DNA from: Thalassiosira profunda
Lineage: Eukaryota; Bacillariophyta; Thalassiosirophyceae; Thalassiosirales; Thalassiosiraceae
DNA length: 12,514 nt
Assembly (NCBI GenBank): GCA_036939355.1
Contig: JALLAP010002066.1
Location: forward strand, 1 to 12,514
Direction: 5' to 3'
The translations under genes and the position numbers were made by a program. Of this stretch, positions 1 through 6,970 are shown one piece after another; within the stretch, counting starts at the first letter, position 1, and each line of letters opens with the position of its first letter. The notes under the pieces are model-generated. The model was not told where the DNA came from. It saw only the letters and a program-made list of their open reading frames with translations, and searched no databases.

Positions 1-270
1 ATTCTTGAGCAGGGTGTTCTGGACGTTGTTGATCTTGACGCAGCCGGCGGCGATCATGGCGAAGCCGGTCTGCATGAAGAAGACGAGGGAGGCGGCGTAG
101 AGGAGGAAGAAGGCGTCGACGGACGCGTTGGTGGAGTCTATCGAGGCGTCGTAGGTGGATGTGATGCACTGGAGGAGGGCCTCGGCGGTTGGGGATTCGG
201 TGGCGTTGTCGGCGGTGAGGGTGGACAGGCAGGCCTCGTAGGTGCCCACCGAGTCGTCGGAGGACGACAT
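1..270 (-). CDS. Ammonium transporter (AMT family), N-terminal part, cut by window edge
   Basis: Reading the minus strand from the ATG at 270 gives 90 uninterrupted codons to the window edge, so the gene continues to the left. Residues 1-50 are a Ser/Thr/Asp-rich, probably extracytoplasmic N-terminus with two possible N-glycosylation sites (NAT at 22, NAS at 48). Residues 52-78 form the first membrane helix, containing FFMQTGFAMIAAGC, followed by NNVQNTLLKN at 81-90. This is the classic start of the AMT/MEP/Rh ammonium transporter fold (GFAM...AG...NxxNxLLKN). The family moves ammonium/ammonia across the plasma membrane for nitrogen uptake. The long N-terminus before helix 1 resembles other algal AMTs. 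Third codon positions are nearly all C or G, as in the other apparently highly expressed genes here. The family call is firm; the subtype and pore residues lie outside the window. Confidence 0.9.
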   Translation of the reverse strand, partial: MSSSDDSVGTYEACLSTLTADNATESPTAEALLQCITSTYDASIDSTNASVDAFFLLYAASLVFFMQTGFAMIAAGCVKINNVQNTLLKN

Positions 271-1092
271 GGTGTCGGAGTGGTGTTGGTCGTCGGGGCG
301 AAAGAGGGTTGTGCGGCTGCAACTTCGTCGGCCGATCGTGTCGGGTGCATGCACCGTCGATGCCTGCGTCTCTCAAGAGCTGCAATCTGCAAGCACGCAA
401 AAATACCCCCAGCGTTCCGGCTAGCGTGCCAGCAGGATTCTTCAACGGCCAATGGACGCGCGGCGAGGAGGCGAGGTTATGGGATTGGCTGCTCAGCCAC
501 GCCACGTCTTGGGCATGGTCTTGGCTTGGCGCCGAAGCGCGGCGCGGCCTGCGTTTTGTCTTGTCGCTTTTTTGCTGCCTCTGATTTTTGAGGAAGTTGT
601 ATGTGTGACGGTGTCACGAGACTCAATCGTTAAGTACCTTGACTAATTTAGAGACACACGGTGTCGTAGTAGCTGACCTGGATCTTGCTGCGAAGTTTGC
701 TTGCTTGCGTGCGCTCTCCAAACCTTCGCTTCAGACGTACCAAGACACTAAAAGCCTGCATAAAAAATCCGACCCCCGCCCTGCATGCATGCCGTCCTGG
801 TCCTCGCCCCCACCAACGCCGCCCCGCCAGTGGCCGACGCGTCCTGCCTCCGGCCGTCCAACGCTAGGGAGGGCCGCAGGCTGTAGCCCGCCGAGCCGGA
901 CCCGAAAGCGACGCCGCTGCGCGGAGTTGGCCGCGCGCCGTTCCGCCGCCACCCCCACTCCGCAAGAGGGCGTCTCGCCTGGTCTGCGTATGCTTCATGC
1001 ATCGCCGGCCAGTCCATTGCAATGTCCGGCAATAAGCTCGTCGCGGTGCGTGGCCGCCATCGGTGAAATCCCGTCCTAGCTGAGAACACAAG
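271..1092. other. Gene-free stretch between the divergent AMT and SET genes
   Basis: No convincing coding region is visible here. Open frames exist on both strands but overlap one another, are rich in Arg, Pro and Ser, and show no recognisable family. The part next to 270 should hold the AMT promoter and the part before 1093 that of the SET gene. Two 13-nt perfect dyads with 3-nt spacers lie close together: GTGAC-GGT-GTCAC at 605-617 and GACAC-ACG-GTGTC at 653-665. They could be sites for a dimeric regulator such as a bZIP protein, but this is only a suggestion from shape. Confidence 0.5.
605..617. promoter_or_regulatory. Perfect 5-bp dyad (3-nt spacer), first of two nearby
   Basis: GTGAC-GGT-GTCAC is a perfect dyad in the AMT/SET intergenic region and contains a TGACG core like those bound by bZIP factors. 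A second dyad of the same geometry, GACAC-ACG-GTGTC, lies at 653-665. Both are short enough to arise by chance. Function is inferred from symmetry only. Confidence 0.2.
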
Positions 1093-1885
1093 ATGGCAGC
1101 AAGTGCTCCTTTCCACCGAGGTGGGAAGAGCGAGACGTCGCCCCACCTCGATATTATTGCATCTGCTGGATCGGAGGAAGAGGACACAAAGTACGCGGGA
1201 AAGCGCAGGTCATGCAGCCATCAGCAGCAGGCCAAAACAACAATCGCGATCATATCATTATTTGCAACCTGCCTATTCATCTTCGTCGCCATTCGAAGAG
1301 GATCAGACAAACAAATCGGTCCCTCGCAACCAAACGGCAATCTTGACAATATCGAGGGCAAAGTGCTGTCGCCACGCCCGGACGGCTGGGAAACGTGGTC
1401 TTGGAGCACGTTCCGGAAGAAGCTTCAGTGCCAAAAATACCTCCGCGGCACGGCGCCGCTCCCCACCTTGGAATACTGGCAAACACTGCGGGATGCGTAT
1501 CGAAGAGAAGTCGATCCGTCCAAACATTCGCAGGGGAGAACTCGTCGACGGCATCGAGGGCGGCACCAGATCCGACGTGATATTTCCCGACCTCGACGCC
1601 ATGCGGCGGTATTTACTTGCGCTGCCGCGAGGAATGGCGTGCGATGTCACCGAATGGAGCTATGCGCAACGGCTTACAAAAGGAGGACCGACGTTGCTGA
1701 TGACAGCTACGGATATTTCGATCTTGATGAACACAGCCGCTGAGAGCAAAGATGTGAACGTTGGGCCGAAGGACGGCACTTCGTCAGTGGTGTTGTACGC
1801 CACCCGCGATATCACGAAGGGAGAAGAGATTTTAATGGATTACGATGTCTTTCCGACGGGTGAGATTGAGGAGTGGTTTGATTGA
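1093..1885 (+). CDS. Membrane-anchored SET-domain protein with a disrupted reading frame
   Basis: This is probably a SET-family protein (typically lysine methyltransferases) held in a membrane by one N-terminal helix. In the frame starting at ATG 1093, residues 1-48 are polar, 49-68 are one hydrophobic segment (TTIAIISLFATCLFIFVAIR) followed by basic residues, and 97-144 hold a Trp/Tyr-rich stretch (WETWSWSTF, LEYWQTLRDAYRREVDPSK). After about 1530 coding sense moves to the +1 frame and runs to the stop at 1885: IRRGELVDG, FPDLDAMRRYLLALPRGMACDVTEW, ISILMNTA (the place of the usual NHS motif) and YATRDITKGEEILMDYD (the typical SET C-terminal motif). No GT-AG intron with suitable phase explains the switch, and the expected GxGRG(L/V)FA start of the SET domain is missing. 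The lesion is either a real deletion/frameshift (pseudogene) or a sequence collapse. The canonical Asn-His is replaced by Met-Asn, so activity is doubtful even if the frame were intact. Confidence 0.6.
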
Positions 1886-2492
1886 CGCAATTGCAATAGA
1901 ATCTGAACCGATGAGAGATGAGGATGATTGAAGCTCGTAGCCATACTCTAGAACGAAGCTTGAGTTACCTCTAAACTTGAAATCACTTATCTATTATCAA
2001 TTCCCCTGTGCAATTTTCTACGTGGCTCTTTAGCTTTTTCTAGCCGCTCAAAATCAGCAAGCAACCGCCCCTCCCGCTCCCGCTCCTTTCACAATTTTCC
2101 TCCTCTCGTAGGAAGTGTAAGTGCGCGATACGATGCCTCGGTCTTGCCCTAGTGGCTGACGAGAGCGGCGCCGACCACCGCCCTCCCTTGTGGAGGAGCG
2201 GTGGCTGCACTCCAGGATCGTCGAATTTGGGGAGGGTGCCCTGGGGGCGTTGCCTGCAGGACGCTGCAACTTCAGGAGCGAGAGACGTCGTAGTAGCTTC
2301 CTGACGAGCCTTCGCCTCTCGAGCTTCTGCTCGTCGCCTCGCCTTCCCGAGGGCACCTCCCAAATTGGATCCGGAGAAGCGTTCGGCCCGCTCGACGTCG
2401 ACAGCGGTTTCAGGTACATATCATGTGTCCTGTTTGGCTCACCCATCGTCCTCTCTCTCCCAACCTCTAGATAGACGCCAAATCCAATCAAG
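1886..2492. other. Intergenic region and RPL13A 5' leader
   Basis: No gene is evident. The first part is AT-richer sequence after the SET stop. From about 2060 it becomes pyrimidine-rich (CCCCTCCCGCTCCCGCTCC near 2068), as expected around a ribosomal-protein promoter and 5' leader. Open frames crossing 2040-2480 on either strand have no recognisable content and are treated as chance. A likely 5'UTR intron is listed separately. Confidence 0.5.
2117..2470 (+). other. Probable 5'UTR intron of RPL13A
   Basis: A strong donor (GTAAGT at 2117-2122) and a strong acceptor (pyrimidine tract CCTCTCTCTCCCAACCTCTAG ending at 2470) lie upstream of the RPL13A ATG at 2493, leaving a 22-nt leader exon segment next to the start codon. 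A shorter choice uses CAG|GTACAT at 2414 with the same acceptor (57 nt). Ribosomal-protein genes often carry an intron near the start. Which donor is used cannot be decided from sequence. Confidence 0.4.
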
Positions 2493-3098
2493 ATGGTCCT
2501 CGAAAAGCCCGTCCTCATCGACTGCCGCGACCACCTCCACGGCCGCCTCTGCTCCATCGTGGCCAAGGAGCTCCTCTCCGGACAGAAGGTCATCCTCGTC
2601 CGCTGCGAGGAGATGGTCATCTCCGGCTCCCTCGTCCGCAACCAGACGAAGTACGCCCAGTTCCGCAAGAAGCGCATGAACACCAACCCCAGCCGCGGCC
2701 CGTTCCACTTCAAGTCCCCCGCGCGCATCGTGTGGCGGACCATCCGGGGCATGGTCCACCAGAAGACGGCCCGGGGCCAGGCCGCCATCGGGCGCCTCCA
2801 AACCTTCGAGGGCATCCCCCACCCCTACGACAAGATGAAGCGGAAGGTGGTGCCGGCGGCCCTGCGCGTCGTCCGCCTCAAGCCGGGGCGGAAGTACACC
2901 CGCATGGGCGACCTCGCCAACAACGTGGGGTGGAAGCACAAGGAGCTGGTGGACCGCCTGGAGGACAAGCGCCGGGCCAAGGCCGAGGTGTACTTCCAGA
3001 AGAAGAAGGCGGCGTCCGCGCTCAAGGCCAAGGCCGAGGAGGCCGCGGCCGGGGATCTTGCCGAGATCAACAAGACCCTCGCGGCGGCTGGGTATTAA
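2493..3098 (+). CDS. RPL13A: 60S ribosomal protein L13a (uL13)
   Basis: This is a cytosolic large-subunit ribosomal protein. The 201-residue product matches the usual eukaryotic L13a length of about 200. The uL13 fold covers roughly residues 4-140: HGRLCSIVAKELLSG, VILVRCEEMVISG, NQTKYAQFRKKRMNTNPSRG, RIVWRTIRGMVHQKTARG, AAIGRLQTFEGIPHPYDK and VVPAALRVVRLKPGRKY, all typical of eukaryotic L13a. The basic, Ala/Lys/Glu-rich helical tail from about 145 is the eukaryote-specific extension. The coding region is uninterrupted, and the ATG sits in a good context (AATCAAGATGG). Third codon positions are nearly all C or G, as expected for a highly expressed gene. Its 3' end lies only 110 bases from the left end of the putative transposon. 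Confidence 0.97.
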   Translation: MVLEKPVLIDCRDHLHGRLCSIVAKELLSGQKVILVRCEEMVISGSLVRNQTKYAQFRKKRMNTNPSRGPFHFKSPARIVWRTIRGMVHQKTARGQAAIGRLQTFEGIPHPYDKMKRKVVPAALRVVRLKPGRKYTRMGDLANNVGWKHKELVDRLEDKRRAKAEVYFQKKKAASALKAKAEEAAAGDLAEINKTLAAAGY

Positions 3099-3208
3099 GC
3101 GCAAAATGCTCAAACAAAAGTAAGCACTGTACCTATTAGCCTTCAGATTCATACCTCTCCCTTAATGTGGAAATGTTACCAATACTACATCGCGCCCGTA
3201 TTCTTTAT

Positions 3209-3238
3209 CTACCAGTGTAAAACCACTTTCGGACTTTG
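3209..3238 (+). repeat. Left terminal inverted repeat
   Basis: This 30-nt sequence starts CTACCAGTG and ends CTTTCGGACTTTG. It pairs with the reverse complement of 5367-5397, with two internal substitutions, one single-base indel and a mismatch at the inner edge. Confidence 0.65.
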
Positions 3239-3246
3239 TTTTGGGC

Positions 3247-3261
3247 GGATTTACACACAAC
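3247..3261 (+). repeat. Subterminal repeat, copy A (GGATTTACACACAAC)
   Basis: This 15-nt sequence is repeated exactly 240 nt downstream at 3487-3501. The preceding bases are also similar in both copies (CTTTGTTTTGGGC versus CTTTGTGTTAGCGATT), so the shared unit is about 30 nt. Inverted versions lie at 5145-5155 and 5157-5167. Confidence 0.6.
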
Positions 3262-3300
3262 TCGCCTGGCTTGGGGCCTCCAGCGTTGCCGGAATGTGCC

Positions 3301-3387
3301 GACTCGGCCCAAACCGAGTTGCGTCCCTTGTAGGGGGGTAGTAGAGCCGTCTCTTCCCCGGAGGGTTTGGTCGTTGACCCAACCCTC
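3301..3387. other. Two hairpins in the left arm of the element
   Basis: GACTCGG (3301-3307) pairs with CCGAGTT (3314-3320), with one G.T pair. GAGGGTTTGGTC (3361-3372) pairs with GACCCAACCCTC (3376-3387) around a 3-nt loop, 11 of 12 pairs matching. Both lie between subterminal copies A and B. Structured subterminal DNA is common in transposons; any specific role is unknown. Confidence 0.4.
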
Positions 3388-3486
3388 TCATCTCGGCAGG
3401 CGCTCGTCGGCAGGGGTTCCGCATCGATTTTTTATTTAAAAATGGGTGCCCCATCTCTCGACTTTCCTTGCTTTGTGTTAGCGATT

Positions 3487-3501
3487 GGATTTACACACAA
3501 C
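3487..3501 (+). repeat. Subterminal repeat, copy B (GGATTTACACACAAC)
   Basis: Identical to copy A. With its 5' flank (GCGATT at 3481) it forms an inverted pair with 5157-5176, whose reverse complement reads GCGATTTCAATTTACACACA. This may mark the edge of an inner or older element nested within the larger one. Confidence 0.6.
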
Positions 3502-3800
3502 GATTTTTGGCCATTTCCGCACCGCTCATCAAAGATCTCGGCTCGAGACGACCACATCTCGTCGCCTCACGCGCCCATTGACCTCCCACGTCCTCTGCGC
3601 ACCCCGCGCCGCCCTCAGGGCCGCGTCGGGACCGCTCGCCGTGTCGCTTTAGGTCGCTTTGGCTCGTCTTCCGACCCACAACGGCTGGTGCCGAAGTGAT
3701 GGGCGGGCGACTGTTGGGTGAGGGCGACGCTGATGGGTGAGGTGAAGGCCCGGCGTCAATGGGCGTTGTTCGAGTTGGACGCCAGCTTGCCGGCGCTTTC

Positions 3801-3882
3801 TCCTTCGTCGGCCGCATCGTCATTCTCTCTCAGAGAAGATTGGCCGTTCCTCCTTCGTCGGCGTCTCGCCATCCTCTCTCAG
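3801..3882 (+). repeat. Imperfect 50-nt tandem duplication inside the element
   Basis: TCCTTCGTCGG begins at 3801 and again at 3851, each followed by a similar stretch ending in CTCTCTCAG. The period is 50 nt with several substitutions. Confidence 0.5.
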
Positions 3883-4033
3883 GGATTGCATCGCGCTGCT
3901 AACACTGCCAGACATCCAAAAGAGAATGGAGCTTGATTGCAACGAAGACGTCGGCAGGGACGAGCAGAAGACCGAGGGAAAGGGCTGTATATCATCGGGG
4001 ATGAGCGATCATCAGAGCGACAGGGCACGGCGC

Positions 4034-4083
4034 CTGCTTTGATCTGACGGAGGCGTCTGCTTTGATCTGACATCTGACGGAGG
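4034..4083 (+). repeat. 23-nt tandem repeat inside the element
   Basis: CTGCTTTGATCTGA occurs at 4034-4047 and 4057-4070. A partial third unit (CATCTGACGGAGG) at 4071-4083 repeats the GATCTGACGGAGG found at 4041-4053. Confidence 0.55.
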
Positions 4084-4662
4084 AGCGACACAACGCACTT
4101 CCGGAACAATAGGCGTTGAGCGAACGAGAGCGAGTAGTTGCTACTGACTGGCATTCGAGACAAGCTGTCGCTGCAAGCAAAGAGGCGCCACGATCACAAG
4201 ACGAACGAGCTAACGAAAAAGAAAGGAACGAGTCAACAGCCATGAGACATCCTGTGGGCTCGACGCAGGGGAAGTGTCATGCCGGAGTGATGGAGCAATC
4301 GCCAAGGTGGAGGCCGGGAGAGGCGATCCACGGAGGACTGGGCTGTGACGGCGGGGAGAGAGCGTTCGAACAGCAGCTCCTTGAAGAGCACCGCCGCGAT
4401 GGCGCGCAAGAAGGAAATGAACTCCCTTGAAGGGCACGCATGTTGGGCTCGGATGCGGCAGCATAAGGCGCCTCGGCGATGAGGACAGCTCGCTCTGAGA
4501 GTGCCACCACAGTGGGCTTCACCTCGAAGGGCGGAGTGTTCGGCGTCTCGTTGGAGGCAGCGCCACCTCGACAGACCTCCTTGAAGGACGACGCTCGGGT
4601 GGAAGACGGTTCGACGGGCGCCTCCGTCGCGTGGCCTTGCAGTCTCTAGGAGCAGGAACTAG

Positions 4663-5165
4663 GAACGGTCAAGGAGCAAGTGCCTGTCGAACGAGTTGGA
4701 GCGGCTGGTGAACGACGCCAGTTGGCGAACGACGCGATGCAGGAACGAGGAGCTGTCCAAGACCTAGGAGGAGCTGTTTCGGGTAAGACGCTCTGACAAC
4801 GGCGAGAGGAGCGAATGGTGCAAGAGCTAGAGCATGCATTTGAATGGCGGCAAGAGGTCGAAGTCGAGGAGCAGGCATGACGAGAGGTCGAGGATCGGCC
4901 GGAAACGAAGAGTTGGAGTGGCCCGTTGAACGACGAGAGGAAGCGCGAGGACATTTCGTTCCGGCTCAAATCGAAGCGCCACGAGCCGCTGGCGATGATT
5001 CGGGCTCCGAACCCTCTTTCAGATGGTTGCGTGGCTTGGCCTGTTCGGGGCGTCGGACGAGCAACAAAGGACATCGCTCAGGCACCGAGGCTCAAGCCGA
5101 ATGGCCTCATTTTTAAAATAACTAGCGGAAGCAAGCGGTTCTTCTGTGTAAATCCATGTGTGTAA
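4663..5165 (+). pseudogene. Decayed coiled-coil reading frame inside the element
   Basis: Charged, Glu/Arg/Leu-rich peptide sense appears in pieces across two frames. From 4681 one frame reads SNELERLVNDASW, then RNEELSKT, a TAG at 4765, and EELFRVRR. From 4800 another frame reads RREERMVQELEHAFEWRQEV, hits TGA at 4878, and continues as NDERKREDISFRLKS to a TAA at 5163-5165, inside the right subterminal repeat. The heptad-like spacing suggests an ancestral coiled-coil protein, broken by at least two stops and one frame change. I do not recognise the family: it may be a captured host fragment or an element protein. The purine-rich base composition could itself imitate coiled-coil codons, so confidence is low. 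Confidence 0.3.
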
Positions 5166-5176
5166 ATTGAAATCGC
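5145..5176 (-). repeat. Inverted subterminal repeats, right side
   Basis: Two adjacent inverted copies of the TTTACACACA motif are present: TGTGTAAATCC at 5145-5155 and TGTGTGTAAAT at 5157-5167, the latter continuing into AATCGC at 5171-5176. They mirror copies A and B on the left side. Confidence 0.6.
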
Positions 5177-5366
5177 CTCATTTCGATGACCCCGGCGGAG
5201 ACCATCGACTGCTCCGCGAGTACCGGCTCGATGGCGGAGCTACTTACATCCACTTGTAGCCCACGAGCAGGGCTCCCACATCCCCGCTCGGTGGCTTGCG
5301 AAACGGCCGCCTGTCCTCTTGGCGGCGCGCGCGAGGAGAAAGTCCGAGAGATGGTGCACTAAAAGC

Positions 5367-5397
5367 GAAAGTCCGAAAGATGTTTTTTCACTGGTAG
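5367..5397 (-). repeat. Right terminal inverted repeat
   Basis: This is the partner of 3209-3238 in inverted orientation, reading AAAGTCCGAAAG inward and CACTGGTAG at the outer edge. A further direct copy of the inner motif, GAAAGTCCGAGAGATG, lies 30 nt inward at 5338-5353, so the right end carries a doubled subterminal motif. Confidence 0.65.
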
Positions 5398-5467
5398 TTC
5401 AATGCACACACAGTATGCAAATGCACTCATTTCTCAACACTGACAAGGAATGCAACACGACGCATCA

Positions 5468-6802
5468 TTACTTCGTTTCATTATTAGCTCGAATCCTTTC
5501 CATTGCCTCTGCAACGTGGCCGGGCGGCTCGACGAATTTGTAGTCGGAATCGCCAGGCTTGGGCCGCTTGGCTGTCAAGGCAAGCAACGCTCGAAGGAGA
5601 TGCACAATCACTTTGAGGATGAACTCAAGGCCATCCAAAAGCATTTTCTTCGTCACTCGAGTATCGTCCGAGTGCATAGCTCTTTGGGCGGACGCAACGG
5701 TGCTATCCTTTGCATCTGCATCCCTGACGGAAGAGCCCTGGCTCAAGCTCGGTGCGGAGCCTTGCTCTTCTTCAATCAAAGCATTTCGATAATACTTGCG
5801 CTTCACCCAGCCTCGGCCGCTGCCGCTTGCTGTAAAGAAGCCACTGTCGTTGTTGAGCACGCTGTGTGTCTGCAGACTTGGCTCGTCTTCGACTCTTCTC
5901 AAGCTTCCCTTGCCGGCGAGTGCCTCTCTAGGAGACTGGTAGAAGCTTCCGTCTGCGTTGGGGCTCTCGTGGTCGAACAGAAACGAAGGTGAGGACTCGA
6001 CGCTCGAATGACTTTCGTCGTCGCAGCCACCGTCTGGCGAAAGAGCTTCCATGCACTCTAGATGACCCAACTGCGCTGTGATATGCAAAGGAGTATTGCC
6101 TGCCGAATCTCGCACGTCAGCTTCGGCGCCGTGCTCTAGCAAGAGGTTGATGCACACTGCGCAGCCTTCTTTAGCTGCTACGTGCAACGGAGTTCGTCCC
6201 TCGGTGTCTTGGACGTTTGCATTTGCATCCTTGGCGAGCAAGTACTTGACACAGTCGTGGTGAAGGGCCGACTCGGTGTTCTCGACGGCGAGGTGGAGCG
6301 GCGTGCGCGAGTGCCTGTCTTGCAGATCGACGTGGGCCCCGCTCTCGATCAAAAGCTTCATCCCATCCAGGAAGCAGTTGGACGACGATATTGCGAGAGC
6401 GCTCTGGCCCTTGGCGTTTCTCTTATTGCAATCGCTGCTCTGCCTGGACGAATGAGAGATTTGCGATATCTCGGCTGGCACCTCTACTGGGTCGGCACCG
6501 GCACCGGGCGGCTCGGGAAATGCATTGGCTTGCGCTTGGTCGTCTGCTTCGCCTGGAGGCGCGCCAGAGCTGCTGTTCTCGTCGCCATCCTGAGATACAG
6601 GAGAGAAATTGCCAAAGCTAGTTTCGGCGCTGTAGTCCAAGGGACAAGACCCGGCGGAAGAGAACGACACGGAGACGGATGCCTGCCGCGGCGACGGCGA
6701 TCTTATATCTTCAATGGTAAAGGAGTCGTTGGCCGAGGCATCGTTGAGGGGCATGCCCCTATCACGAGGAGTGGTTGTCGGGCTCTCATCGGCGATTGAC
6801 AT
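5468..6802 (-). CDS. Ankyrin-repeat protein with C-terminal hydrophobic helix
   Basis: The 444-residue product has a disordered Ser/Pro/acidic N-terminus (1-125), then four ankyrin repeats at about 129-259. The clearest are RTPLHLAVE (166), GRTPLHVAAKEGCAVCINLLLEHGAEADV (202) and GNTPLHITAQLGHLECMEAL (235), each with the TPLHxA signature; the first (NAKGQSALAISS) is degenerate. A second low-complexity acidic/Ser region spans 260-380. Residues 387-411 are a hydrophobic helix (MLLDGLEFILKVIVHLLRAL), either a tail anchor or an amphipathic interaction helix, followed by a short basic tail. Ankyrin repeats bind other proteins; no catalytic domain is seen, so the partner is unknown. The ATG at 6802 is the first in frame. 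The gene is uninterrupted, starts 168 bases after the DUF1517 stop on the same strand, and converges on RPL13A with the putative transposon between them. Confidence 0.88.
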   Translation of the reverse strand: MSIADESPTTTPRDRGMPLNDASANDSFTIEDIRSPSPRQASVSVSFSSAGSCPLDYSAETSFGNFSPVSQDGDENSSSGAPPGEADDQAQANAFPEPPGAGADPVEVPAEISQISHSSRQSSDCNKRNAKGQSALAISSSNCFLDGMKLLIESGAHVDLQDRHSRTPLHLAVENTESALHHDCVKYLLAKDANANVQDTEGRTPLHVAAKEGCAVCINLLLEHGAEADVRDSAGNTPLHITAQLGHLECMEALSPDGGCDDESHSSVESSPSFLFDHESPNADGSFYQSPREALAGKGSLRRVEDEPSLQTHSVLNNDSGFFTASGSGRGWVKRKYYRNALIEEEQGSAPSLSQGSSVRDADAKDSTVASAQRAMHSDDTRVTKKMLLDGLEFILKVIVHLLRALLALTAKRPKPGDSDYKFVEPPGHVAEAMERIRANNETK

Positions 6803-6970
6803 CCTGCTAACGCGTCTCTTTGCAAGGAACAGTCAGTCAGCGGGTTCTGTCGCTCTCGACAGCTCTGCGTTTAAGATTTTGCCTGTTTCCGAATTCAACT
6901 GCGTCAAATTTACCATTCGCTTTGAAACTCCTTCCCTTGATTTCTTTCTCGCCACACTCTATTGTAAATA

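Larger units (their letters stand above)
3209..5397. mobile_element. Putative DNA transposon (~2.2 kb) with terminal inverted repeats
   Basis: The left end (3209-3238) and the inverted right end (5367-5397) match in 27 of 31 aligned positions: both read CTACCAGTG, then an A-rich spacer, then CTTTCGGACTTT. A TA dinucleotide sits near each end (CTA-CCAGTG...CACTGG-TAG), which could be a TA target duplication as in Tc1/mariner-type elements, though the palindromic repeat makes this undecidable here. No longer target duplication is visible. Subterminal inverted copies of GGATTTACACACA occur at 3247 and 3487 (left) and reversed at 5145-5167 (right). A second inverted pair containing CCATCTCTCG-ACTTTC sits near 3452 and 5340. 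The interior has tandem repeats and a decayed coiled-coil frame but no recognisable transposase, so the copy is probably non-autonomous or dead. It fills the whole gap between RPL13A and the ankyrin gene. The superfamily is unknown. Confidence 0.6.

Noticed and set aside
639..1079. 146-codon open frame on the plus strand between the AMT and SET genes
   Set aside because: Rich in Pro/Arg/Ser with no motif, overlapped by equally long frames on the other strand. GC-rich sequence produces such frames by chance.
1510..1533. 24-nt GT...AG segment at the SET-gene break as a tiny intron
   Set aside because: Its length is a multiple of three, so it does not explain the frame change, and it is too short for normal splicing.
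2054..2815. 253-codon open frame antisense to the RPL13A leader and start
   Set aside because: It is the shadow of the C/G-ending codons of RPL13A and of the pyrimidine-rich leader; no recognisable protein sense.
2439..3152. 237-codon open frame antisense to RPL13A
   Set aside because: Mirror of a strongly GC3-biased gene: low-complexity Leu/Gly/Val sequence, no family.
4116..4430. 104-codon open frame in the middle of the element
   Set aside because: No motif or domain. The sequence is purine-rich and the frame has no support beyond length; it may be part of the same decayed region.
6182..6799. 205-codon open frame antisense to the ankyrin gene
   Set aside because: Antisense shadow. The minus strand carries clear ankyrin repeats.
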